A stretch of DNA of 64,000 nucleotides, from the NCBI GenBank assembly GCA_963721905.1, contig CAVRMF010000012.1, positions 186,001-250,000 of the forward strand, in the 5' to 3' direction. Of this stretch, positions 26,557 to 35,553 are shown piece by piece (the stretch's first letter is position 1; every line of letters starts with the position of its first letter). Position numbers and translations under genes: made by a program. The notes beneath the pieces are model-generated. The model did no database searches and was not told the DNA's origin. It saw only the letters and a list, made by a program, of their open reading frames with translations. The stretch comes from Roseiarcus sp963721905. GTDB taxonomy: Bacteria; Pseudomonadota; Alphaproteobacteria; Rhizobiales; Beijerinckiaceae.

Positions 26557-27462
26557 TTAATTCTCAACGGGCCGGGTCGCGTTGATTTTGGCGTAGTCGA
26601 TGTGGCGCATCCCGCTTTCGTCGATCCAGACAATGTCCTCGTATTCGTGCCCGAACCGCACGTCCTGGGCTGCGATGACGTCCCTGGCGTGAACGATCTG
26701 GCCCGAGGTCTCGTCGAATCCGACGATGCTGATGACAAAATTGATCTCGCTCGCGACGAGCGTGGCTTCGTCCATCCCGAAGAGCGGACTATCCGACTCG
26801 ATCGGATGGAACAGCAACCAGCTCAAGGCGAGGGTCGGATTCTCAGACTTGACCAGCCGCATCGGCTGGAAACCGACCAGCCGCCTTCCCTCCTGCGTCA
26901 CGGTCGGGCCGATCATCCAGGTCTTGGCCCTCGCCTCGCTGATGAAATTGCTGCGCGCGTTGGCCATGCGGAACATCAGCGTCGGCACGCCGTTATGCGC
27001 GGCGACCACGGGATATCGGGAGAAAATGAGCCGGGCGCGGGGACGCGAAATGCGCGCGAAGACGAGGCCCGTCATCATCGCCAGCGTCAGCAAGCCGATG
27101 AAGTTTTCGACGGTCGCCACGATGTGGCCATAGTCCGTCTGCGGATGCATATCGCCGTAGCCGACGGTCGAGACGGTCTCCACGCTGAAGAAGAAGAGAT
27201 CAGCCAGGCCCTCGCGCGCGTTCGCGATCGGCTTGTCGCCGATGTCGTAAATCAGCGCGAAGACGAAGTTGATCGCGACGAACGCCGCCGCCAGCACGGC
27301 GATGAACACCGGCCAGGACATGGTCATCGCATTGAAGTAGACGTCCTTCCAGAGGTTGCCCTCGAGGCCTTCGGCGATGATTTTCCGCCCGCCGATCCGG
27401 CGCACCCGCGGACGCGCAGTCCTGCGCGTCCGGGCTTCGCTGTTCTGCTCGTTCGCGCTCAA
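26557..27462 (-). CDS. Inward-rectifier type potassium channel (KirBac-like)
   Basis: A 301-aa channel: an amphipathic slide-helix region (WKDVYFNAMTMSWPVF), first membrane helix (about 50-75), pore helix with the K+ filter T-V-G-Y-G-D (about 98-103), second helix (about 118-140), and a cytoplasmic beta-sandwich domain of about 150 residues (LMFRMANARSNFI, HARDVIAAQDVRFGHEYEDI), as in KirBac channels. The basic N-terminus and C-terminal domain distinguish it from KcsA types. It is followed after 13 bases upstream by the GST gene on the same strand (GST first), suggesting one operon. Confidence 0.9.
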   Translation of the reverse strand: MSANEQNSEARTRRTARPRVRRIGGRKIIAEGLEGNLWKDVYFNAMTMSWPVFIAVLAAAFVAINFVFALIYDIGDKPIANAREGLADLFFFSVETVSTVGYGDMHPQTDYGHIVATVENFIGLLTLAMMTGLVFARISRPRARLIFSRYPVVAAHNGVPTLMFRMANARSNFISEARAKTWMIGPTVTQEGRRLVGFQPMRLVKSENPTLALSWLLFHPIESDSPLFGMDEATLVASEINFVISIVGFDETSGQIVHARDVIAAQDVRFGHEYEDIVWIDESGMRHIDYAKINATRPVEN

Positions 27463-27475
27463 GGCGCGCCCGCCC

Positions 27476-28129
27476 TCAGATCTCTTCGTACTTTTCGATG
27501 CGCCACGGCTCCGCCTCGGCGTCGACGATCCAGCCCTTCCATGCCGGCAGGGCCATCATCGCCTCCATATAGGCGCGCGTCGGCTTTGCGACCGGGATGT
27601 CGTAGGCGTGAAAACGGTTGACGACGGGAGCGAACATCGCATCCGCCGCGCAGAAGCGCCCGAACAGGAACGAGCCGGCCTTGCCGAAGGTCTCGCGCGC
27701 GTGGGCGAAAGCCGCCTCGATCCGCGCGATGTCGGCGCGAACCTCGTCACCGAGCGGGATAGCTTTCGGCTTCCGGCGGAAGTTGGTCGGACAGGCCTGT
27801 CTCAACGCGGAGAACCCGGCGTGCATCTCGCTCGAAAGCGAGCGCGCATGCGCCCGCGCCGCCTTTCCCCTGGGCCAGATCGCCTTCTCCGGATAGGCCT
27901 CGGCGACATATTCCATGATCGCGAGCAACTCCCAGACAGCGATCCCGCCGTCACGCAGGGAGGGGCATTTCGCGCTCGGCGCGTATTTGAGCATGGCCGC
28001 CCGTGTTTCCGGCCGGTCCATCGGGATCACGACCTCCTCGAACGGGATCTTGAAATGCGCGAGCAGGATCCATGGCCTCAGCGACCACGACGAATAGGCC
28101 TTGTTGGCGACGATCAGCTTCAGCGGCAT
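27476..28129 (-). CDS. Glutathione S-transferase family protein
   Basis: A 217-aa two-domain GST. N-terminal thioredoxin-like domain with SSWSLRPWILL (the catalytic Ser region), CPSLRDGGIAVWELLAI giving the cis-Pro and glutathione gamma-Glu contact; C-terminal helical domain from about residue 85. Cytosolic detoxification or maleylacetoacetate-isomerase-like roles are possible; the substrate is not evident. It lies 13 bp upstream of the K+ channel gene on the same strand. Confidence 0.85.
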   Translation of the reverse strand: MPLKLIVANKAYSSWSLRPWILLAHFKIPFEEVVIPMDRPETRAAMLKYAPSAKCPSLRDGGIAVWELLAIMEYVAEAYPEKAIWPRGKAARAHARSLSSEMHAGFSALRQACPTNFRRKPKAIPLGDEVRADIARIEAAFAHARETFGKAGSFLFGRFCAADAMFAPVVNRFHAYDIPVAKPTRAYMEAMMALPAWKGWIVDAEAEPWRIEKYEEI

Positions 28130-28283
28130 GGCGCTTTATCCCAATCCACGTTGCCCGCGATTGATCGGCGGGCGTTCGAAGCGAGTTCAAGCCGGCCGCC
28201 GGCGCATTGACGCTCGCGTCTCGCGGCCCGATAAGCCGGGCGTCTCTTACGGTTTCCGAATGATCCTTTCGGCCGGGCGAGTC

Positions 28284-28416
28284 TCTCCCCTCTCCCCTTG
28301 CGGGAGAGGGGTTGGGGTGAGGGGTTTTTGCCGTCAGGCGCTTTGGCCAGGCGCCCATCAGCGCCGGACCCCTCATCCGGCGCTTCGCGCCACCTTCTCC
28401 CGCAAGGGGAGAAGGG
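28284..28416. repeat. Palindromic intergenic repeat element
   Basis: Two complementary arms, CCCCTCTCCCCTTGCGGG and CCCGCAAGGGGAGAAGG, face each other across about 90 bp that include a GGGTGAGGGG / ACCCCTCATCC pair and a GCGCTTCGCGC hairpin. This is the type of dispersed extragenic palindrome common in proteobacteria. The 5' part of the ispDF leader runs through it. It fills most of the 350-bp gap between the GST and ispDF genes. Confidence 0.75.
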
Positions 28417-28480
28417 GCTCTGGCGCGTCCCTGGGCGAGACAATCAGCCGGAAGCGGTAACATTTGGGAGTCTGACGTTC

Positions 28481-29677
28481 TTGCCGTCGTCAAACACTGT
28501 CGCGCTCGTTGTGGTCGCCGCCGGGCGCGGAGAGAGGCTCGGCGCAGAGCGGCCAAAGCAGTATCTCCTCTGCGCCGGCAAGCCGCTGCTCGCCCATACG
28601 CTCGAGGCGCTGACGGCCGCATGGCCGTTTTCCGCCGCGACGGTCGCGATCCGGGCCGAGGACCGCGCGCTCTATGACGAGGCGCTTGCGCACCTGACGC
28701 CCGAGGCCGCGTCCGCGATCGGCGAGCCGGCGATCGGCGGCGCGACCCGCCAGCAGAGCGTGCTCGCTGGCCTCGAGGCGCTCGCCGCGGCCAAGCCCGA
28801 CATCGTCCTCATCCACGACGCGGCGCGCCCCTTCCCTGCCCGCGAGCTTGTCGCCCGCGCAGTCCAGGCGGCGGAGGCCCGCGGCGCGGCGGCTCCCGGA
28901 ACGCCGCTCAGCGACACAGTGAAGCAGGTGGATGGGCAAGGCCGGGTGCTTGCGACCCCGCCCCGTGCGGGCTTACGCGCCGTACAGACGCCGCAGGCGT
29001 TTCGCTTCGCGCTCATTCTCGAGGCGCACCGGCGTGCGGCGGTGGAAGGCGTCGCGGAGCTCACCGACGACGTCGCCGTCGCCGAATGGGCGGGCGCGCC
29101 GGCTTACGTGTTCGAGGGCGATCCGGAGAACAGCAAGGTGACGACGGTGAAGGATTTGCTCGCCGCAGAAGCACGGCTGACAGGCGCGGCGAGCGAAACG
29201 CGGGTCGGCCAGGGTTTCGACGTCCACGCCTTCGCGCCCGGCGATCACGTGTGGCTCTGCGGCGTGCGCGTGCCCCACGACCATGCGCTGAGCGGCCATT
29301 CGGACGCGGACGTCGCGCTGCACGCGCTCGCCGACGCGATCTACGGCGCGCTGGCGGAGGGCGACATCGGCGCCCATTTCCCACCCTCGGATCCCAAATG
29401 GAAGGGCGCGGCGTCGCATCCGTTCCTGGCCCACGCGGCGCGGCGCGTTGGCGAGCGTGGCGGCGTCATCGTCTCTCTCGACGCGACGCTCATTTGCGAA
29501 GCGCCGAAGATCGGCCCGCATCGCGACGCGATGCGCGCCCGCGTCGCCGAGATCGCCGGCCTCGACATCGGCCGCGTCGCCGTCAAGGCGACGACGACCG
29601 AGCGGCTCGGCTTCGCCGGGCGGGGCGAGGGGATCGCGTGCCTGGCGACCGCGACGGTGCGGCTGCCGCCGGGGTGA
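28481..29677 (+). CDS. ispDF: Bifunctional IspD/IspF enzyme of the MEP isoprenoid pathway
   Basis: A 398-aa fusion. The N-terminal half is IspD (2-C-methyl-D-erythritol 4-phosphate cytidylyltransferase) with the nucleotide loop A-A-G-R-G-E-R-L-G and PKQYL (about 10-30), HDAARPF and TDDVAVAE. The C-terminal half is IspF (MECDP synthase) with the zinc-site D-V-H-A-F and S-G-H-S-D-A-D-V-A-L-H and the KATTTERLGFAGRGEG end. The fusion is characteristic of alphaproteobacteria. No ATG fits; I chose the TTG at 28481, preceded by GGGAG, because the protein then starts at the IspD core. The open frame upstream runs through the palindromic repeat. Confidence 0.92.
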   Translation: MPSSNTVALVVVAAGRGERLGAERPKQYLLCAGKPLLAHTLEALTAAWPFSAATVAIRAEDRALYDEALAHLTPEAASAIGEPAIGGATRQQSVLAGLEALAAAKPDIVLIHDAARPFPARELVARAVQAAEARGAAAPGTPLSDTVKQVDGQGRVLATPPRAGLRAVQTPQAFRFALILEAHRRAAVEGVAELTDDVAVAEWAGAPAYVFEGDPENSKVTTVKDLLAAEARLTGAASETRVGQGFDVHAFAPGDHVWLCGVRVPHDHALSGHSDADVALHALADAIYGALAEGDIGAHFPPSDPKWKGAASHPFLAHAARRVGERGGVIVSLDATLICEAPKIGPHRDAMRARVAEIAGLDIGRVAVKATTTERLGFAGRGEGIACLATATVRLPPG

Positions 29678-29756
29678 CGCAAGGGTTCGAGCGCTTGCCG
29701 CGCGCCGTTCTCCATGCGACCTTCTGCGGATGGGAGGATTCCGGCCGGAGGTCGAC

Positions 29757-30119
29757 ATGGCTATTCACATCCATCACGTAAATATCCGCACGAAGGATTT
29801 GGCTGGCAGCATCGCCTTCTACACCGAGGCGCTCGGTCTCACGAAAGGCAAGCGGCCCGACTTCGGCTTCAACGGCGCTTGGCTCTATGACGGGACCAAG
29901 GCGGCGGTCCATCTCAATGAGACCGCCGAGGAGGCCGGAAACGTCGACAACGCCATGGATCACGTTGCCTTCGCCGTCGACCGCCTGGACGACGCGCTGA
30001 GCCGCCTCGACCGCCTCGGCGTCCCTCATTCGCGTCCCAAGCCCATTCCCGGAAGCGACATCCGGCAATGCTTCGCCAAGGACCCGAACGGCGTCACGAT
30101 AGAGCTGCAGGGTCTCTGA
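29757..30119 (+). CDS. VOC (glyoxalase/dioxygenase) superfamily protein
   Basis: A 120-aa single-module VOC protein made of two beta-alpha-beta-beta-beta units. Seen: HIHHVNIRTKDLAGSIAFY at the start (first metal His), HLNET, MDHVAFAVDRL (second metal His) and the final D-P-N-G-V-T-I-E-L with the Glu ligand. It is probably dimeric; it could be a glyoxalase-like lyase or an epimerase. GGAGG lies six bases before the ATG. Confidence 0.85.
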   Translation: MAIHIHHVNIRTKDLAGSIAFYTEALGLTKGKRPDFGFNGAWLYDGTKAAVHLNETAEEAGNVDNAMDHVAFAVDRLDDALSRLDRLGVPHSRPKPIPGSDIRQCFAKDPNGVTIELQGL

Positions 30120-30149
30120 GAAAAACTGGGTTTTTGTGCTAGTCTCGCG

Positions 30150-30181
30150 CGTCCCTTCTCCCCGCTCGCGGGAGAGGGGAA
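30150..30181. repeat. Short copy of the palindromic intergenic repeat
   Basis: CCCTTCTCCCCGCTCGCGGG followed by AGAGGGG resembles one arm of the repeat at 28284-28416, here reduced to a single hairpin just upstream of the first cyclase gene. Confidence 0.55.
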
Positions 30182-30204
30182 TTGGCGCGCGGCGGAGGTT
30201 CGCC

Positions 30205-31971
30205 ATGAGCGAGACCCGGAAGATCGCCGCGATCCTGGTTGCCGACGTCGTCGGCTACAGCCGGCTCGCCGGCGCGGACGAGGATCGAACCCTGTCGCGC
30301 CTCCGGGGTCTGCGCAGCGATCTGATCGACCCGGCCATCGCCGCGCATCATGGGCGCATCGTCAAGCGCACCGGCGACGGCAGCCTTATCGAGTTCCGCA
30401 GCGTGGTCGACGCGGTGCGTTGCGCCATCGAGGTCCAGAACGGCCTCGTCGAGCGCAACGCCGGCGTGCCGCCCGAGCGCCGCATCGAATTCCGTGTCGG
30501 CATTCATCTCGGCGACGTTGTCGAGGAAGCCGACGGCGATCTGATGGGCGACGGCGTCAATATCGCCGCGCGGTTGGAGAGCATTTGCCAGCCCGGCGCG
30601 ATCTGTCTCTCCGAGGACGCCTATCGCCAGGTCAAGGCGCGGCTCGATCTCGCCGTAACCGATCTGGGCCCAACGCAACTCAAGAACATCGCCGAGCCGA
30701 TCCGCGTCTATTCGCTGCAAGTTGGGCGTTCCGCCCAGGCGAAGCCCGCGCCGCCGGCCCCGGCGCCGCAAAAACCCACCCCGCCGCGCCTCTCGATTGT
30801 CGTCCTGCCTTTCAAGAACCTCTCCAGCGATTCGAGCCAGGACTATTTCGCCGACGGCGTCACCGAGAACCTCACCACCGACCTGTCGCGCATCCGCAAC
30901 AGCTTCGTGATCGCGCGCAACACCGCCTTCACCTACAAGGGCAAGGCCGTCGACGCCAGGCAGATCGGCAAGGAGCTTGGGGTGCGCTACGTGCTCGAAG
31001 GCTCGGTTCAGCGCGACGGAACCCGCGTGCGCGTCAACGCGCAACTCATCGACAGCGAAACCGGCGCACATCTCTGGGCCGATCGATTTCAGGAAGACGT
31101 CGCCGATCTCTTCAAACTGCAAGATGACGTCGTGGCGCGATTGGCCAACGCTCTAAGCTATGAGCTCGTCAGGGCGGAAGCGGAAGCGGCGGCCCGCTCG
31201 AAAAACCCCAATTCCATCGACCTCGACATGCGCGGTCGGGGGGCGCTCATCCGATGGGCGCAACAGGCGCCAACGAAGGACGACCTCGTTGCGGTGCGAG
31301 CCTTGTTCGAGCGAGCGCTCGAGATCGACCCGAGGGATGACGATGCATTGGTCGGCTCGGCGACAACCTATCTCTTCGAATACTCGTTTGGATGGACCAA
31401 TCCCGAAACCGACTACGACGCGAAAATACTCGGTCAGGCCGACCGAGCCATCGCGCTCGCGCGTGACAACACGTACGCATATAGCGTGAAAAGTACGTAT
31501 TTGAACATTACGCTTCGCCCGAACGACGCCCTCCGCGTCGCCAACGCCGGGCTCGCCCTCAATTCAAACTACGCCTATCTGTTTGCCGCGCGCGCTACCG
31601 CCGAATGTTATTTGGGCCAGTTCGAACAATCGAAATCCGATGTTCAGCAGGCCGTGCGCTTAAGTCCGCGTGACCCGAGATTAAGCCAGTGGCACAATTT
31701 CTTGGCGGACGCGGAACTCGGCCTCGGCCATTTCGACACCACGATCGATGAAGCCAACAAGGCGATCGACGCCGGTTATCGTGTTTTCTATTCCTACCTC
31801 AATCTCGCCGCCGCCCACGCGCTGAAGGGTGATATGGATCAGGCGAAGGCCCCCCTCGCCGAAGCCCGCCGCCTCAATCCCAAGCTCAGCGTCAAATGGC
31901 TGATCGGGCGCAAACCTGTTCTTGAGCCCGCGTTCGACGCACTGCGCAAAGCGGGGCTGCCGGAAGGATGA
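30205..31971 (+). CDS. Class III nucleotide cyclase with TolB-like and TPR regions (copy 1)
   Basis: A 588-aa cytoplasmic signalling protein. Residues 1-170 form a cyclase homology domain with the metal Asps in V-A-D-V-V-G-Y-S and R-T-G-D-G, the purine-contact Lys (RIVKRTGDG), and M-G-D-G-V-N-I-A-A-R-L-E-S with transition-state Asn and Arg. A Pro/Ala linker leads to a TolB-like domain (about 195-325; SIVVLPFKNLSSD, YFADGVTENLTTDLSR, VRYVLEGSVQRDG). TPR-type helices fill the rest. It probably makes cAMP and is controlled by the C-terminal part. GGCGGAGG precedes the ATG. Two further paralogues lie at 35.5 and 37.3 kb. Confidence 0.9.
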   Translation: MSETRKIAAILVADVVGYSRLAGADEDRTLSRLRGLRSDLIDPAIAAHHGRIVKRTGDGSLIEFRSVVDAVRCAIEVQNGLVERNAGVPPERRIEFRVGIHLGDVVEEADGDLMGDGVNIAARLESICQPGAICLSEDAYRQVKARLDLAVTDLGPTQLKNIAEPIRVYSLQVGRSAQAKPAPPAPAPQKPTPPRLSIVVLPFKNLSSDSSQDYFADGVTENLTTDLSRIRNSFVIARNTAFTYKGKAVDARQIGKELGVRYVLEGSVQRDGTRVRVNAQLIDSETGAHLWADRFQEDVADLFKLQDDVVARLANALSYELVRAEAEAAARSKNPNSIDLDMRGRGALIRWAQQAPTKDDLVAVRALFERALEIDPRDDDALVGSATTYLFEYSFGWTNPETDYDAKILGQADRAIALARDNTYAYSVKSTYLNITLRPNDALRVANAGLALNSNYAYLFAARATAECYLGQFEQSKSDVQQAVRLSPRDPRLSQWHNFLADAELGLGHFDTTIDEANKAIDAGYRVFYSYLNLAAAHALKGDMDQAKAPLAEARRLNPKLSVKWLIGRKPVLEPAFDALRKAGLPEG

Positions 31972-32078
31972 GCGAGAGCCGAATTCCGACTCGTAAAGAA
32001 CCGTAAGAGAAGATAACACTGGGCAGGCGGGGGCTTCGACCTGCTCGGTTCATAAGAATAAAATGAGCGAGGAAAGCC

Positions 32079-33290
32079 ATGGTCTCGCGTCGCGTGTTCC
32101 TGCAATCGTCGGCGGCGGCCGCCGTCGCCGCGGCTTCCGGGGTTCGCGCCGCCTGGGCCGAGAACGCGCCCGGCGTCACGGATGCCGAGATCAAGATTGG
32201 CCAGACCTTCCCTTACAGCGGACCTGCTTCGTCCTACGGCGCGATCGCCAGGGCCGAGGCCGCCTATTTCAAGATGATCAACGAGAAGGGCGGGGTCAAC
32301 GGCCGCAAGCTCAACCTCATCAGCCTCGACGACGGCTACAGCGCGCCCAAGACCGTCGAGCAGACCCGGCGGCTCATCGAAGAGGAGGGCGTCGCGTTCA
32401 TCTTTCAAGCCTTTGGCGGCTTCACCAGCCTGGCGATCCGGCCTTATCTCAACGAGAACAAGGTGCCGCAGCTGTTTAGCGCCGCCGGCGCCGACCAGCT
32501 CGACGATCCCCAGCATTTTCCGTGGACGGTCGGCTTCAACCCGGCCACCAGCACCGAGGGCAGCATCTACGCCAAACATATCCTCGCCACCAAGCCCGAT
32601 GCGAAGATCGGCGTCCTCTATCAGAACGATCAATTGGGCAAGACCTTCTTGACGGGCGTGCGCGACGCGCTTGGCGCCGAGCATGCCGGAATGCTCGTCA
32701 AGGAAGTTTCTTACGAGGTCACGGACCCCACGGTCAATTCGCAGGTTATCACGCTGCAGGGCGCCGGCGTCGACGCGCTGATTATCGCGGCAACCAACAA
32801 GCCCGCCGCGCAGACCATCCGCAAAGTCTATGACATCGGCTGGACGCCGGAACGCTATCTGTTTTTCGGCGCGGCTTCGATCGAAGGAACGCTGAAGCCC
32901 GCGGGTCTCGAGAAGTCGAAGGGATTGCTCACCGCCGGATACCTCAAGGATCCGACTGACCCCCGCTGGCAGGACAATTCCGGCTTCAAGGAATGGGCGG
33001 CCTTCGCAACGAAATACATGAGCCCGGCGGACGTTCACCAGGCGATCGCGGTCTACGGCTTCACGACCGCCGCAACGATGGTGCATGTTCTCGAGCAATG
33101 CGGCGACGATCTGTCGCGGGAGAATATTCTAGGCCAGGCGCTCGCCATCAAAGATCTCGAGCTGCCGATGCTGCTGCCGGGCGTCAAGATCAACACTTCG
33201 CCCGACAATTATTTCCTGATCCGGCAAATGCAGCTCGCCCGGTTCAACGGCGAATTGTGGGAGCCCTTTGGCGAATTAATCAGCGGCTGA
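32079..33290 (+). CDS. ABC transporter substrate-binding protein, branched-chain amino-acid (LivK-like) type
   Basis: A 403-aa periplasmic binding protein. A twin-arginine signal (SRRVFLQ, then an Ala-rich helix, cut near AWAE) precedes a type I periplasmic-binding fold: IKIGQTFPYSGPASSYG, YFKMINEKGGVNGRKL, FIFQAFGGFTSLAI and VGFNPATSTEGSIYAKHI. It should bind amino acids, amides or aromatic acids. Binding-protein genes of this class usually sit with permease and ATPase genes; none is here, so it is an orphan that must share a transporter encoded elsewhere. The ATG is preceded by GAGGAAAGCC. Confidence 0.88.
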   Translation: MVSRRVFLQSSAAAAVAAASGVRAAWAENAPGVTDAEIKIGQTFPYSGPASSYGAIARAEAAYFKMINEKGGVNGRKLNLISLDDGYSAPKTVEQTRRLIEEEGVAFIFQAFGGFTSLAIRPYLNENKVPQLFSAAGADQLDDPQHFPWTVGFNPATSTEGSIYAKHILATKPDAKIGVLYQNDQLGKTFLTGVRDALGAEHAGMLVKEVSYEVTDPTVNSQVITLQGAGVDALIIAATNKPAAQTIRKVYDIGWTPERYLFFGAASIEGTLKPAGLEKSKGLLTAGYLKDPTDPRWQDNSGFKEWAAFATKYMSPADVHQAIAVYGFTTAATMVHVLEQCGDDLSRENILGQALAIKDLELPMLLPGVKINTSPDNYFLIRQMQLARFNGELWEPFGELISG

Positions 33291-33579
33291 GCCGGCGAAA
33301 ATTTGCGCATCACGAAGGTGGGACGTCCTCTAAGGCGCCTCGCATGCTTGGCCGACGATCGCGCGCCGCAGGCGCAGACGGGGTAGAAGAAACGCGCTCC
33401 TTCAACCGTGCAGCGATCGATCTCGATCTAAGACCGGACGAGTTCCGGCTCGATTTGCGATGGTTGCTGCGATCGTCTCAAATGGGGAGAGTTGGCGTCC
33501 GGCGATAAGGGGCGCTCCCGGCCGAGGAACCCGTCGTAGAGCTTACGTTGTCTCGTTCACCCGGATTATCCGAGCCCTG

Positions 33580-35418
33580 ATGCCAAGCCGTATCGAGGAT
33601 TACGCCGTTATCGGCAATTGCGAGACCCTCGCGCTCGTTGGACGCGACGGCTCGATTGACTGGCTGGGCCTGCCCCGCTTCGACAGCAGCGCGTGCTTTT
33701 GCGCGCTGCTTGGCGAAGCCAAGCACGGACGATGGCTCATCGCGCCCGAGGCGAGTGACGCCCGCATCTCGCGCCGATATTTGGGCGACACGCTCGTTCT
33801 GGAAACGGTGTTTCGCACCGAACATGGCGCCGTAAGTCTCACGGATTTCATGTCCCGACGGGACGGCGCGTCCGACCTGGTTCGCATCGTCCGCGGACTG
33901 CAGGGCGAGGTCGCAATGCAGATGGAGCTCGTAGTACGCTTCGGCTACGGCTCCGTCGTCCCGTGGGTTTCGAAACAGGAGGATGGGCGGATTCAGTTCA
34001 TCGCGGGTCCCGACCGGCTCCTGCTCGATACGCAGGTTGCGACGCGCGGCGAAGGTTCCCGCACGCTGAGCGATTTCACGATCGGGGCTGGACAGGAAGC
34101 AAGCTTCGCTCTGAACTGGTCGCCGTCCTTCCGCCCCGCGCCCGCGCCGCTTCCAGCCGCACAGACGCTAGAGCAAGTTGAGTCCTCTTGGTCGGGCTGG
34201 GCTGCGAGGTCCAATCCTTGCGAACACAGGGGCGACGCGGTCCTGCGTTCGCTCCTAACCTTGAAAGCGCTGACGCACTGGGAGACCGGCGGAATCGTTG
34301 CGGCGGGGACGACGTCCTTGCCCGAGAAGAGCGGCGGCTCGCGCAACTGGGACTATCGGTACTGTTGGCTTCGCGACGCAACATTTACGCTTCTCGCCCT
34401 GATCGGCGCAGGCTTTCTCGATGAGGCGAAGGCGTGGCACCAATGGCTTCTGCGCGCCGTCGCCGGTTCGCCGGACGACGTCCAGACGATGTACGGAGTC
34501 GCGGGCGAGCGTCGGGTCGACGAGTACGAGATTCCCTGGCTGCCCGGTTACGAAGGGGCGAGCCCCGTGCGCGTCGGCAACGCCGCTGTCGGACAACTCC
34601 AGCTCGACGTCTACGGCGAAGTGCTCGACGCTTTCTACGTCGCGCGCCGCGCGGGTCTCGTCACGAGCGCGGAGACCTGGGACCTCGAATGCGGGCTCGT
34701 CTCCCATCTTGAGAAGATCTGGCGCGAACCCGACGAAGGAATCTGGGAGGTCCGCGGCAGTCCTCAGCACTTCACGCATTCGAAGGTGATGGCTTGGGTC
34801 GCCTTCGATCGCGCCGTGCGCTCGATTGAGGAATTCGATCTCGGCGGTCCGCTCGAGCGCTGGCGCTCCATCCGATCGGCGATCCATGAGGAGGTTTGCG
34901 CCCGCGGGTTCGATCCGGCGCGCAACACCTTTGTCCAATATTTCGGCGCAAAGGCGCTCGACGCCAGTCTTTTGCTCATTCCCCTTGTCGGCTTCCTGCC
35001 GGCGGACGACCCCCGGGTTCACGGCACAGTCGCCGCGATCGAGCGCGGCCTCCTGCGCAGCGGATTGGTGATGCGTTACGACACCGGAACGGGGACCGAC
35101 GGGCTCCCGCCGGGCGAAGGCGCGTTCCTCGCCTGCAGCTTCTGGCTTGCGGACAATTACGCAATGCTCGGCCGGGATGAGGAAGCGCGCAACCTCTTCG
35201 AGCGATTATTGGCGCTGCGCAACGACGTGGGGCTGCTGGCCGAGGAATACGATCCGTCGAACCGGCGCCAGCTCGGCAATTTTCCGCAGGCCTTCTCGCA
35301 TCTCGCGCTGATCAATACGGCCCGCAATCTGGGGGACACGACGGGTCCGGCCGAACTGCGCTCGCGCCGGGGCGAGGCGACCATGCCTGCGGCGGACGAA
35401 GCTACGTCCGCTCGCTGA
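33580..35418 (+). CDS. Glycoside hydrolase family 15 protein (glucoamylase/trehalase-like)
   Basis: A 612-aa enzyme starting MPSRIEDYAVIGNCETLALVG. Seen: an N-terminal super-beta-sandwich domain (1 to about 220) and a C-terminal (alpha/alpha)6 barrel with the family signatures SGGSRNWDYRYCWLRDATFT (about 250-270), EIPWLPGYEGASPVRVGNAA, and LLAEEYDP, which carries a probable catalytic acid. No signal peptide, so it acts on cytoplasmic alpha-glucans or trehalose. An open frame continues upstream to 33460 but the ATG at 33580 matches the family start; the 290 bp before it hold no recognisable gene. Confidence 0.88.
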   Translation: MPSRIEDYAVIGNCETLALVGRDGSIDWLGLPRFDSSACFCALLGEAKHGRWLIAPEASDARISRRYLGDTLVLETVFRTEHGAVSLTDFMSRRDGASDLVRIVRGLQGEVAMQMELVVRFGYGSVVPWVSKQEDGRIQFIAGPDRLLLDTQVATRGEGSRTLSDFTIGAGQEASFALNWSPSFRPAPAPLPAAQTLEQVESSWSGWAARSNPCEHRGDAVLRSLLTLKALTHWETGGIVAAGTTSLPEKSGGSRNWDYRYCWLRDATFTLLALIGAGFLDEAKAWHQWLLRAVAGSPDDVQTMYGVAGERRVDEYEIPWLPGYEGASPVRVGNAAVGQLQLDVYGEVLDAFYVARRAGLVTSAETWDLECGLVSHLEKIWREPDEGIWEVRGSPQHFTHSKVMAWVAFDRAVRSIEEFDLGGPLERWRSIRSAIHEEVCARGFDPARNTFVQYFGAKALDASLLLIPLVGFLPADDPRVHGTVAAIERGLLRSGLVMRYDTGTGTDGLPPGEGAFLACSFWLADNYAMLGRDEEARNLFERLLALRNDVGLLAEEYDPSNRRQLGNFPQAFSHLALINTARNLGDTTGPAELRSRRGEATMPAADEATSAR

Positions 35419-35553
35419 CAAGGCGGAATAGACGACTTGCTGGAGAAGTTTGTGACGCAAATGGCGGCGCGTGGCGAAGGGGTCAAATCGACCCGAAGAG
35501 GCCCGTCGTCCTGCATTTCCTCATGCTAAGATAAGCCGTGTTTGGGGAGGCGA

